Assembly: GCA_023511295.1 (NCBI GenBank)
Contig: JAIMBT010000003.1
Location: 62,001 to 126,000 of the forward strand
DNA length: 64,000 nucleotides
Source: Alicyclobacillus sp.
Lineage (GTDB): Bacteria > Bacillota > Bacilli > Alicyclobacillales > Alicyclobacillaceae
Reading direction: 5' to 3'
The translations under genes and the position numbers were made by a program. Shown here in pieces: positions 7,408 to 15,507 of this stretch. Numbering within the stretch: the stretch's first letter is position 1; the number at the start of each line of letters is the position of its first letter. The notes beneath the pieces are model-generated. The model made no database searches. It saw only the letters and a list, made by a program, of their open reading frames with translations, and was not told the DNA's origin.

Positions 7408-9518
7408 TTCGCGGTTTCCTTTCGAATTTTATCTAAGTCCGGATACTCGATGCGCGAATGGTAGATCCCTTTTAGTGTCTTCATAAATGCGCCGACCATG
7501 ACATCCAGGTCCTGCAGGGTCAGGTCGCACTCGTCCAGTTGCCCGTCCTGCAAGCGGTCGCGGATGATTTTGCGGATGACCCCTTCCACCCGCCCTGGTG
7601 TCGGCTTCGCCATGCTGCGCACCGCCGCCTCCACGGCATCGCAGATCATGAGGATGGCGTTCTCACGCGTCCGCGGGCGCGGTCCGGGGTAGCGGAAGTC
7701 GTCGACTTTGACCGACCCGTTTTTGTCCTGTTCCCGCGCCTTGTTGTAGAAGTACCACAGAATGGTGGTGCCGTGATGCGTCGCGCAGATGTCCCGAATC
7801 GGTTTCGGCAAGCCCGCTTTCTCGAGCATCTCCAGTCCGTCGGTGACGTGCGATGTGATGATGAGGTGGCTGAGACTCGGCGCAATCTTGTCGTGCGGGT
7901 TCTCCTTCGTCATCTGGTTTTCCACGAAGAACATCGGCCGCCGCATCTTGCCGACGTCGTGGTAGTACGCGCCCACCCGGCACAGCAGCGGGTCTGCCCC
8001 GACAATCTCCGCCGCCGCCTCCGCCAGGTTTCCGACAATCAAACTGTGGTGGTAGGTACCTGGCGCCTCCATCAACAATTTCTTTAAGAGCGGATTACTC
8101 GGGTTTGACAACTCCAGCAACCGGATGGGCGTCAGAAGGCCGAACGCGTTTTCGAAAAACGGCAGCACACCCATGGTGAGAATGGCACTCACGAGCCCGT
8201 TGAGCGCCCCGAGGCCCAGGTATAAGAGGGTCTCGTGCGCGTCCACCTGCCCTTCCGGTTGCAACAGCTCCATCGCGAGGACGACCACGATGTTCATGAG
8301 GGACACGAGAAACCCCGCCCGCATGAACGTGCCGCGGTGCGTGACGCGCTCCACGCTGTAGGCGCCAACGAGCGAAGTCACCGTCGCGATGATAGCGAAC
8401 CAATAATTGTAGCCCATCGCTGCACCGAACAGCAAGGACAGGTAGCACGAGGTGACGACGCCGAGCGACGCGTCCATCAGCACTGTCACCAGCATACCGC
8501 CCATCGCGATGGGCATCAGGTAGGCGACCGACGCAGGTCCGCCGGCATTGATGACGTCCTTGGTGAGCCAGATGAGCACAGCCATGAGGGTCATCACCAA
8601 GCCGAGGATGCCGACCATCAGGTTGTCAAGGCGGCGGCGCCGTGACCGGTGTTCGATATAGACCCGCAGGAGCCCGATGGCGAGTACCATGAAAATGGCA
8701 AATCCGAAGAGGATGGAGTAGTGCGGGTGGTTGCCGTACAGACCGACGTCCTTCAACTCGGAAATGACGGCGTTGGTGACGACGCCGTTTTTCGAGACAA
8801 TCACATCTCCCTGATGGATGTAGACGTCGGGTACCGCGGCGGCGGCTTGCTGTCGGAGCGCCTCCGTCGCATCCGCCTTATACACCATGTTCGGCTGGAG
8901 GACGCTGACCACCGCATCCTGGACAATCAGGCGCGACACGCGGTCCAGGTTGTAATTGAGCAGCTGGGACTCAACGAGCAGGTTGGCCTGTTGCATCGAC
9001 TCCTTGTAAAACGGCGCGCCGAGCAGGTTTTTGACGATGTCCTCCGCGGTGTTCTGAAGGATGCCAATCTGTTGCGGGTCCAGGCCGACGAGCGCTTGAA
9101 CGGTCGAGGGGGACAGTTTCTTCGGCGCCGCCGCCTGCAGTTGCTGCACGCGCTGCGACGTCGACAAGCTGCTGTCCGAGACCACTTGAACGGCCGTTTG
9201 GAACAGCTTGTCCACCTGGTCCAACGCCTGGGTCAGAACGGTGGTCGACTGCGCGTACTGCTTCGACACCTTGTCCATCGCAGCCTGGCGATTCTCCTGC
9301 GTCTTGACCGTGTCGACAGCCGTGATGGGAGAGCGGATGGTGACCGGGCTCGTCTGGCCGACGTGGAAATCATACCGCGGCGGCACCACAGTCCCAATCA
9401 GGATGATGTACAACACCACCCCGAGCCCCACGAAGATGCCGCGCCGAACCGACCGGCTTTGCCGGAAGCGCTCGTCGTCGAGAAACTTGCGAACAGCCAA
9501 CAACCACTTTGACCACAT
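7404..9518 (-). CDS. pgpH: Cyclic-di-AMP phosphodiesterase PgpH (7TMR-HD family)
   Basis: PgpH hydrolyses the second messenger c-di-AMP at the membrane. The 704-residue protein has one N-terminal membrane anchor, an extracellular 7TMR-HDED domain of about 240 residues, a block of seven membrane helices (about residues 275-460), and a cytoplasmic HD domain with YYHDVGKM and the later DAVEAAVRSM segment. I start it at the ATG at 9516-9518, with AGGGGA upstream; 25 further codons are open but not family-like. It is coupled to ybeY by a 4-bp overlap. Confidence 0.95.
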   Translation of the reverse strand: MWSKWLLAVRKFLDDERFRQSRSVRRGIFVGLGVVLYIILIGTVVPPRYDFHVGQTSPVTIRSPITAVDTVKTQENRQAAMDKVSKQYAQSTTVLTQALDQVDKLFQTAVQVVSDSSLSTSQRVQQLQAAAPKKLSPSTVQALVGLDPQQIGILQNTAEDIVKNLLGAPFYKESMQQANLLVESQLLNYNLDRVSRLIVQDAVVSVLQPNMVYKADATEALRQQAAAAVPDVYIHQGDVIVSKNGVVTNAVISELKDVGLYGNHPHYSILFGFAIFMVLAIGLLRVYIEHRSRRRRLDNLMVGILGLVMTLMAVLIWLTKDVINAGGPASVAYLMPIAMGGMLVTVLMDASLGVVTSCYLSLLFGAAMGYNYWFAIIATVTSLVGAYSVERVTHRGTFMRAGFLVSLMNIVVVLAMELLQPEGQVDAHETLLYLGLGALNGLVSAILTMGVLPFFENAFGLLTPIRLLELSNPSNPLLKKLLMEAPGTYHHSLIVGNLAEAAAEIVGADPLLCRVGAYYHDVGKMRRPMFFVENQMTKENPHDKIAPSLSHLIITSHVTDGLEMLEKAGLPKPIRDICATHHGTTILWYFYNKAREQDKNGSVKVDDFRYPGPRPRTRENAILMICDAVEAAVRSMAKPTPGRVEGVIRKIIRDRLQDGQLDECDLTLQDLDVMVGAFMKTLKGIYHSRIEYPDLDKIRKETAK

Positions 9519-9616
9519 GACACCCGTTCCCCTATCTGTAAACCGCTTCGCCTGCACCCCGCACGAGCCACCCAACGTCCGATGCAGGTGCACCCGGACG
9601 ACTCCAAGCGTTCTGT

Positions 9617-10591
9617 CTACCGTTCGGTGCGGTTGTCGTAGCGTTCGTACGCAGCGATGATTCTCTGGACGAGCTTGTGCCGAACCACGTCAGACCCGGA
9701 GAAGTAATGGAACAAGATGCCGGGAACGCCCTCCAAGATATGTATCGCTTGAACCAGGCCCGAAGGCCGCCCGCGCGGCAGGTCAATCTGCGTCACGTCC
9801 CCTGTGACCACCATCTTCGAGCCGAATCCAAGCCGTGTGAGGAACATCTTCATTTGCTCGGAGGTGGTGTTTTGCGCTTCGTCCAAGATGACAAAGGAAT
9901 CGTCCAGCGTCCGCCCGCGCATGTAGGCGAGGGGGGCAATCTCGATGTTCCCGCGCTCGAGCGCCCGCGCCACCTGCTCCGGGCCGTAGACGTCGTAGAG
10001 CGCGTCGTAGATGGGGCGCAGGTATGGGTTGACCTTCTCCTGCAGGTCCCCCGGTAGAAAGCCGAGACTCTCCCCGGCTTCCACCGCGGGTCGCGTCAGG
10101 ACAATCCGCTTCACGTCTCCGCGCTTCAGCGCCATCACGGCTTCCGCAACGGCCAAGTAGGTCTTGCCGGTTCCCGCCGGTCCAATGCCAAAGGTGATGT
10201 CGTGCGCATGAATCCCGTCGATGTACCGCCGCTGGCTGAGCGTCTTCGCCCGGATGGCCTTGCCCCGAACGGTCACGGCCACCTCCTGTGTGAACAGGGG
10301 GACGAGCTCCTGAATCTCTCCTGCCTTTGCCAACTCCACCGCATAGCGATAGTCGCCCTCAGACAAATGTACGCCGAGCTGCGAGAGTTGCGTAACTGCC
10401 CGCAAGATGGCGTACATCTGGTCGACTTCTTCTGGGGTACCACAGAGGCCGACTTCGGCGCCCCGCATCGTCACCTTCGCGTCGTAGGCCTGATCTAACA
10501 TCCGCAACAGCGCATCGTTCGGGCCGAGCACAGCCACCGCTTCGTCGTTGTTGGCAAACGTCCACTTGCGAACGATGATGTCTTGCGTCAA
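9617..10591 (-). CDS. phoH: PhoH family ATPase (YqfE/PhoL type)
   Basis: PhoH-like proteins are P-loop ATPases with a helicase-like core, linked by context to RNA metabolism together with YbeY. The 324-residue protein has an N-terminal KH-like segment, then the Walker A motif GPAGTGKT (about 136-143), the LTRPAVEAGESLGFLPGD signature and the Walker B region FVILDEAQNTT. The start is TTG, preceded by AGGAGAGGGTGG. It sits 50 bp after yqfD and 98 bp before pgpH. Confidence 0.95.
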   Translation of the reverse strand: MTQDIIVRKWTFANNDEAVAVLGPNDALLRMLDQAYDAKVTMRGAEVGLCGTPEEVDQMYAILRAVTQLSQLGVHLSEGDYRYAVELAKAGEIQELVPLFTQEVAVTVRGKAIRAKTLSQRRYIDGIHAHDITFGIGPAGTGKTYLAVAEAVMALKRGDVKRIVLTRPAVEAGESLGFLPGDLQEKVNPYLRPIYDALYDVYGPEQVARALERGNIEIAPLAYMRGRTLDDSFVILDEAQNTTSEQMKMFLTRLGFGSKMVVTGDVTQIDLPRGRPSGLVQAIHILEGVPGILFHYFSGSDVVRHKLVQRIIAAYERYDNRTER

Positions 10592-10641
10592 CAGGCCACC
10601 CTCTCCTTATCCGCGACGACCGCCGCACCGGCCCTCGGCCT

Positions 10642-11850
10642 TCAGTGCGCTGGTTTCTCCGTCTCGACGGGGGCTTTCGGAATCGGCGCCGGCATGCCGA
10701 TGTCCTCTTCGGTCCGCGTCAGTACAGTTGCATATAGCTTACCACGCGACACTTCCGTATGTAAAACGGTCTGGCCGAGGATCTGACGCGCCGATCCCGG
10801 TTGTGCAGCCACGTCCTGCGCAGCCAGCCGCAGGGCCTCTGCCAACGCTTGTTGCTCAGTGCGGCGGACCGCCGCGGGCGTCGCCTCGTACCGCGTGATG
10901 TGCCGGAGGACCAGCGGCAGTTGCCAGTGGCCGATGTGCCAGGTGGTGTCGGATTCGCGGTCGTCGTACGACGCGAACTTCGGATCCCGCCACCCCCACA
11001 CGCGCAGGTTCCAGTCGCCCATCTGCAGGACGTCAAACTGCACCGCTTCCCCGGTCAGCGCTTGTTGTGACACGTGGAGCGGAACGGAGACCTGCGTGCG
11101 ATACCACACTTCCGCCAGCACCTCGGCGTCCGCAGGGACCTCCGCGGCACCGCCGCCGAGAACGCCAGAGACGAGCAGCTGGCCGGGACTCACCGCTTGA
11201 CCCGGTTTCACTTCGACTTTGCCGCGCGATGCGAACACCTTGCGAATCACCGCTGGCCGGGCGGCCACAATGTTGTGCGGCTGCGCGGGCGCGGTGACCA
11301 CGCCCGGGATCTTCTCCAGGGCCTGAATCTCCACGTGCGTACCGGTGCGCGTCACACCCACCCACATCAAGTTCGGGACGCGCGCAATCAGGTCCGCCTG
11401 CAACTGGTCGGGATTCTTCACGGCTGCCACCGGCGCGCCGCGGTACACGCCGAGAGATCGCGCAGCCTGGAGAATGGCCGCGGCCTCCTCCGGATCGACC
11501 CCGACGACCGAAACCTGCCAGACCATCGACTGAAACAGGTACAGCAAGGCGGCGAATAGAGCCGCGCCGAACAGCATGGCTTTGCGACGACGGAGCTTCC
11601 GAATCAAGAACGGAAAACCCTCGCGTCGAACGAAGTGGATCTTCACGCGGTGAGCACGGGCGGCTCGACAGACGGGCCGGACGTCGGCGAGCGAAAAGCC
11701 GGCTGTGGCGTAGCCGTCGCGAACCCGGACTTGGTACAGCGAAATCCCCTGACGGGCCAGGGCGCGAACCACGCCGGTGACCCCCGGTCCGGTCAGTTCT
11801 ACGAAAACGTAACCGGACAGCAGATGTTCCAACCTCGGCCTGCGCGTCAC
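10642..11850 (-). CDS. yqfD: Sporulation protein YqfD
   Basis: YqfD is a mother-cell sporulation protein of the YqfD/SpoIV-associated family with a membrane anchor. The 402-residue protein has an N-terminal domain ending in the basic segment RKLRRRKAM, one membrane helix near residues 92-108 (LFGAALFAALLYLF), and a large outer domain containing the PxLMWVGV segment. The GTG start at 11848-11850 overlaps the yqfC stop codon as GTGA. Pairing with yqfC and the upstream SigE-like promoter fit known SigE control in B. subtilis. Confidence 0.94.
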   Translation of the reverse strand: MTRRPRLEHLLSGYVFVELTGPGVTGVVRALARQGISLYQVRVRDGYATAGFSLADVRPVCRAARAHRVKIHFVRREGFPFLIRKLRRRKAMLFGAALFAALLYLFQSMVWQVSVVGVDPEEAAAILQAARSLGVYRGAPVAAVKNPDQLQADLIARVPNLMWVGVTRTGTHVEIQALEKIPGVVTAPAQPHNIVAARPAVIRKVFASRGKVEVKPGQAVSPGQLLVSGVLGGGAAEVPADAEVLAEVWYRTQVSVPLHVSQQALTGEAVQFDVLQMGDWNLRVWGWRDPKFASYDDRESDTTWHIGHWQLPLVLRHITRYEATPAAVRRTEQQALAEALRLAAQDVAAQPGSARQILGQTVLHTEVSRGKLYATVLTRTEEDIGMPAPIPKAPVETEKPAH

Positions 11851-12152
11851 GAGATCACCCCGCCGCGCGCTTGATACCGGATGCACGAGACGGCACCTTC
11901 GATGTGGACCTCCCGGTCAGACACCAGGGTCACCGTGAACTCCCGGCCCTCCAGGACGAGGTCTTGGTAGGTCAGGGCGACCTCAATCCGCGTCTCGGAC
12001 ACGTGGAGCAGCTCGGTCGCGTTTTCGACAACCACCTTCTCTGCGCCGAGACACGTCACGCGCGATACGTCTCCCAGTGCGTCCGGCGGCAGCCCCAACA
12101 GATCGGTTGCCGCCTCTTGCAACCGCCGCTTCCATCCAGCCACACGCGTCAC
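11847..12152 (-). CDS. yqfC: Sporulation protein YqfC
   Basis: YqfC is a small sporulation protein whose domain belongs to the YabP/YqfC family. The 101-residue sequence contains the family-like stretches RVTCLGAEKVVVENATELLHVSE and the ending VEGAVSCIRYQA-type strand. It begins with GTG, preceded by AAGGGAAGGG. The 4-bp overlap with yqfD shows the two are made together. A SigE-like promoter lies 52-80 bp upstream, consistent with expression in the mother cell. Confidence 0.9.
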   Translation of the reverse strand: MTRVAGWKRRLQEAATDLLGLPPDALGDVSRVTCLGAEKVVVENATELLHVSETRIEVALTYQDLVLEGREFTVTLVSDREVHIEGAVSCIRYQARGGVIS

Positions 12153-12203
12153 CCCTTCCCTTCGGACACTTCCGGCCTTGGTCGTCCGGATTCATTCAGT
12201 CTC

Positions 12204-12232
12204 ATCCTATGAGGACAACCGCAGGGATAGTA
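12204..12232 (-). promoter_or_regulatory. SigE-like promoter of yqfC-yqfD
   Basis: On the minus strand TACTATC (12226-12232) and CATAGGAT (12204-12211) are separated by 14 bp. The SigE consensus is kmATATT, 13-15 bp, CATACAmT; the boxes fit at 5 of 7 and 6 of 8 positions. It sits between the rpsU-yqeY terminator and the yqfC start, where a promoter is needed, and yqfC is SigE-dependent in B. subtilis. Assignment is by sequence and context. Confidence 0.55.
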
Positions 12233-12319
12233 CGAGCCAGGGGAGGGGGCACGCCACCCACGCGGTGGGGTGGACCAGACGGCGCCGCTGGACCACGCGG
12301 AAACCGTCCCGCATGCGCC

Positions 12320-12365
12320 AAAAAGGGGCTGCGCCCGCTGCCGCTTGGCAACGGACACAGCCCCT
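12320..12365 (-). terminator. Rho-independent terminator of rpsU-yqeY
   Basis: On the minus strand GGGGCTG (12358-12364) pairs with CAGCCCC (12325-12331) around a loop that can itself fold, and the stem is followed by TTTTT. It lies 28 bp after the yqeY stop codon and separates this operon from yqfC. Confidence 0.85.
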
Positions 12366-12392
12366 GTCAACAGCCCTCTCGAAGGGCCGATG

Positions 12393-12833
12393 TTACAACA
12401 GCGATTGCACCATCTGAGAAACGCGTTTTCCGTCCGCTTGACCGCGCACCTTCGCCAGAACCGCCGACATGACCTTGCCCATGTCCGACTTGCCTGACGC
12501 GCCCGTCTCTTCGATGGCGGCGCGAATCACATCCGCCAGCGCTTCGTCGGACAGCTGCGCAGGAAGGTACGTTTGCAGGATGGCGATTTCCGCCTGAACG
12601 GCCTCTGTCAAATCGGTTCGTCCGGCACTCTCGAACGCCTGGAGGGAGTCTTGGCGCTGTTTGAGTTCCTTCTGAATGACCGCCACAATCGCTTCGTCGT
12701 TGAGGGGGGCCCCGACTTCAATTTCCTTGTTCTTGACCGCCGCTCGAACCATACGGACCACCGACAGCCGGACTTTGTCTTGCGCCTTCATCGCTGTCTT
12801 CAAATCGTCCGCGAGCCGTTGTGCCAGGTTCAT
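12393..12833 (-). CDS. yqeY: GatB/YqeY domain-containing protein
   Basis: YqeY is a helical protein related to the tRNA-binding tail domain of the GatB subunit of aspartyl/glutamyl-tRNA amidotransferase; its own role is unclear. The 146-residue protein begins MNLAQRLADDLKTAMKAQDK and ends with the DMGKVMSAVLAKVRGQADGK segment typical of the family. The ATG at 12831-12833 has AAGGAGG upstream. It lies 34 bp after rpsU, as in most Bacilli, and shares its promoter. Confidence 0.95.
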   Translation of the reverse strand: MNLAQRLADDLKTAMKAQDKVRLSVVRMVRAAVKNKEIEVGAPLNDEAIVAVIQKELKQRQDSLQAFESAGRTDLTEAVQAEIAILQTYLPAQLSDEALADVIRAAIEETGASGKSDMGKVMSAVLAKVRGQADGKRVSQMVQSLL

Positions 12834-12867
12834 CCGCGACTGCCTCCTTGGCCCCAAATTCCGACCA

Positions 12868-13047
12868 TCAATACTTGCTTCTCTTCTTCCGGGCGGCCTC
12901 TGACTTCTTCTTGCGAGCCACGCTCGGTTTCTCGTAATGCCGTCGCCGCTTGGCTTCGGCCAACACGCCGTCTCGCGCCGTCGCCCGCTTGAATCGACGG
13001 AGCGCACTCTCAAGAGACTCATTCTTGCGAACCTTGATTTCTGTCAT
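12868..13047 (-). CDS. rpsU: Small ribosomal subunit protein bS21
   Basis: This 59-residue, very basic protein of the 30S subunit begins [20 protein letters not shown] and ends in the lysine/arginine-rich tail [15 protein letters not shown]. The ATG at 13045-13047 follows a GGAGGGAGGGAGA ribosome binding site. A consensus SigA promoter lies just upstream. It is the first gene of the rpsU-yqeY unit. Confidence 0.98.
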   Translation of the reverse strand: MTEIKVRKNESLESALRRFKRATARDGVLAEAKRRRHYEKPSVARKKKSEAARKKRSKY

Positions 13048-13090
13048 GCTTCTCCCTCCCTCCGACACCTGCAAATCGTGAATCAGACGT

Positions 13091-13120
13091 ATTATAGTAT
13101 AGCAGAAAAATCGGTGTCAA
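13091..13120 (-). promoter_or_regulatory. SigA promoter of rpsU-yqeY
   Basis: On the minus strand a perfect -35 TTGACA (13115-13120) and a perfect -10 TATAAT (13091-13096) are separated by 18 bp. It is 43 bp upstream of the rpsU start codon, and the AT-rich spacer contrasts with the GC-rich surroundings. Confidence 0.92.
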
Positions 13121-13268
13121 ACGGGCGAAACCGTGCGGGATGGTCTGTCCGAGTCGCGGACGTCATACGCTGTGACAGAGGACAATCCGGCCCGAGCCGA
13201 CCGACGCTGGCGCAACTGCGCCGCGGTGCGGCCGGGACGGAGCAACTCGCCGCGCCCGGAGGTGCACC

Positions 13269-14207
13269 ATGATCTGGATTCACGTCGCCGCCGTTGGGCT
13301 CTCGCTTGCGGCGTTCCTCCTGTCTCTGCGCGTCATGCGCACAGGACTGGAAGGGCTGGGCCAAGCGCGATTGGCGAAACTGTTGCAGAGGTTTGTGCGA
13401 ACACCGACGCGCGGCATCCTCACGGGGACTGCCGTGACCGCCCTGCTCCAGAGCAGTGCAGCGGTAACGGCCATCGCCGTCGGACTCGTTGCCGCGGGCA
13501 CGATGACATTTCGCGACGCGGTCGGCCTCGTTCTCGGCGCCAACGTCGGTTCCACCGTGACACCGCAGCTGCTGACCCTAGACCTATGGGTGTTCGCCGT
13601 TCCCCTGCTCGTCCTCGGTGGAGTCGGCTTGTTCAGCCGAAGGCCGGGTGTGCGTCACGCGGCCATGGCGATGATTGGCTTCGCATCGATTTTCATTGCG
13701 CTGCAAGCGCTCTCCGCGGCGCTGGAGCCACTGACCGAACTGGGCCAGGTCGCCGCCGTGCTGCGCGCTGCCGGCAGCACGCCTGCTGTCGCCCTCCTGG
13801 CAGGGGTCCTGTGCAGCGCCGCGATGCAGTCGAGCACCGCGACGACTGTTTTGGCAATGGCGCTGACGAGCGACGGCGTGATTCCCCTGAGTGGCGCCAT
13901 CGCCATCGTGATTGGCGCGAACGTCGGGACGTGCCTGACCTCCGTCGTGGCCGCGCTCGGGCAGTCGCGCGAGGCACAGCAGGTCGCGCTGGCCCACGTG
14001 CTCCTGAACGTCGGCGGCGCCATGGCCTTCCTGCCTGCACTCGGCCCCTTCGCGAACTGGATGGCCGCGCTTTCGGCCGACCCGGGGCAACAGGTGGCCA
14101 ACGCCAACACCTGCTTCAACCTCATCTGCACCCTTGCCCTGTGGCCGTTCACGCGACCGTTTGCCGATTGCGTCCAGCGCCTCCTACCGAATCAGCGCCG
14201 GACCTGA
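13269..14207 (+). CDS. Na/Pi cotransporter family protein (YqeW-like)
   Basis: This 312-residue integral membrane protein belongs to the type II Na/phosphate cotransporter family. It shows the internal duplication of that family with the two QSS motifs LLQSSAAVTAI and AMQSSTATTVL, each followed by a GANVGxT/C motif. It is a short form without the C-terminal PhoU-like domain. The ATG has GGAGGTGCACC upstream. It stands alone on the plus strand between rpsU and mtaB, the place of yqeW in B. subtilis. Its last 24 bp overlap the end of the converging Nudix-DeoC gene. Confidence 0.9.
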   Translation: MIWIHVAAVGLSLAAFLLSLRVMRTGLEGLGQARLAKLLQRFVRTPTRGILTGTAVTALLQSSAAVTAIAVGLVAAGTMTFRDAVGLVLGANVGSTVTPQLLTLDLWVFAVPLLVLGGVGLFSRRPGVRHAAMAMIGFASIFIALQALSAALEPLTELGQVAAVLRAAGSTPAVALLAGVLCSAAMQSSTATTVLAMALTSDGVIPLSGAIAIVIGANVGTCLTSVVAALGQSREAQQVALAHVLLNVGGAMAFLPALGPFANWMAALSADPGQQVANANTCFNLICTLALWPFTRPFADCVQRLLPNQRRT

Positions 14208-15473
14208 ACTGGTGCCAAGCCGCGTGGCCCCGTAGCGCAGAAACTGCTCCGCCGCCCTGCGCGTGCGCACGCCACCCGCCGCCTTGACCCCACGGCCGCC
14301 CGCAAGGGATGCCATCAAGGCGACATCGGCCAGCTTGGCGCCGCTCGGTGCGAACCCCGTCGAGGTCTTGACGAAGTCTGCACCGGCTGACAGCGCGACG
14401 ACGCTCGCGACGGCCACTTGCGCGTACGTCAGGAAGTGGGTCTCGAGGATGACCTTCACCTGCACACCGCTCGTGCGGTGGGCGGACGCACAGACCGCCG
14501 CCACCCGCTCGTATACGCTCCAGATGTCGTCCTCCATCATCGATCCCACCGGGATCACCATATCGACCTCGCGCGCCCCAGCCCGGACGACGGCCTCTGT
14601 CTCGGCGGCCAGCGCCGCGGTGTCCGTCGCCCCGAGCGGGAATCCCACGACCACACACGGGATGACGTCGCTTCCGGCGAGGATGTCCGCCACGCGCCCG
14701 ATGTGTTGGGGGTTCACGCAAACCGCGCGAAACCGGTGCGCCAGCGCCTCGTGGGCCACCGCCTCAACGGCCAGCGCACTCGCCTCCGGTTTCAGGAGCG
14801 TGTGTTCCACGGCGGCACAGATCTGCGCTCGAGGGTCGGACAGCGGCCGCGGCCACTGTTCCGGGTGCACCTCCACGTCCGCCAAGGGCCACGCCGGCGC
14901 GACCGTACGAACCTCGTCCCGCACCGCGGACGCCAGTTGGCGGATGACCGGTGCCGCCTCCTGCCACAAATCGTCCCATGCGGCGGGGTCGTCGTCCGCC
15001 GCAACCGCGCGCAGGCGCCCCTCCAGGCCCCCTTCGTGCAGACGCCAGAGTACGTCCGCCTTGGCGAAGGCGAACCCCCAATTGGCGTACCCTGACGCCG
15101 CGTGCCGCTTGGCCGCTTCGTCCCAGGGAAGGAAGTACGCGGACCGCAGCTCCACCTCCTGCGGTACCGGGTCGACCGCGGCATCCACCGCCTCCATCAG
15201 GAACAGCCGAACCTGCTTGCGCACCGGTTGACCCGCGCGCGTTATCTCGTACTCGACCCGCGACAGCGGCTGCAAGATCCGCGCCTCGATACCGGTCTCC
15301 TCGGCAACCTCGCGAACGGCCGCCTGCTCCCACGACTCTCCCGGTTCGACATGGCCCTTCGGAAATGCCACGTGCCCGTAGGCATCGTCAATCATCAACA
15401 CTTCCCGAACGCCGCCTCGCTGTCGAACCACAAAGCCCCCGGCCGCGCGCTCCACGTTCCTGTTCATCGCCAT
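14184..15473 (-). CDS. Nudix hydrolase - deoxyribose-phosphate aldolase fusion protein
   Basis: A 429-residue two-domain protein. Residues 1-150 are a Nudix hydrolase with a complete Nudix box at 40-62 (G40, E46, R54-E55, E58-E59, G61), preceded by the HVAFPKGH segment typical of dinucleoside polyphosphate hydrolases. After a linker of about 55 residues, the C-terminal half is DeoC, which cleaves 2-deoxyribose 5-phosphate to acetaldehyde and glyceraldehyde 3-phosphate. It retains EHTLLKP, EVDMVIPVG, KVILET, the Schiff-base lysine in DFVKTSTGF and the second lysine in VKAAGGVRT. The ATG at 15471-15473 has GGAGGGGAA upstream. A separate deoC often follows mtaB in Bacilli, so the fusion is what is unusual. 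Confidence 0.92.
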   Translation of the reverse strand: MAMNRNVERAAGGFVVRQRGGVREVLMIDDAYGHVAFPKGHVEPGESWEQAAVREVAEETGIEARILQPLSRVEYEITRAGQPVRKQVRLFLMEAVDAAVDPVPQEVELRSAYFLPWDEAAKRHAASGYANWGFAFAKADVLWRLHEGGLEGRLRAVAADDDPAAWDDLWQEAAPVIRQLASAVRDEVRTVAPAWPLADVEVHPEQWPRPLSDPRAQICAAVEHTLLKPEASALAVEAVAHEALAHRFRAVCVNPQHIGRVADILAGSDVIPCVVVGFPLGATDTAALAAETEAVVRAGAREVDMVIPVGSMMEDDIWSVYERVAAVCASAHRTSGVQVKVILETHFLTYAQVAVASVVALSAGADFVKTSTGFAPSGAKLADVALMASLAGGRGVKAAGGVRTRRAAEQFLRYGATRLGTSSGPALIR

Positions 15474-15507
15474 CCCCGTTCCCCTCCAGTCCGCGTTGCA
15501 CGGCTCA

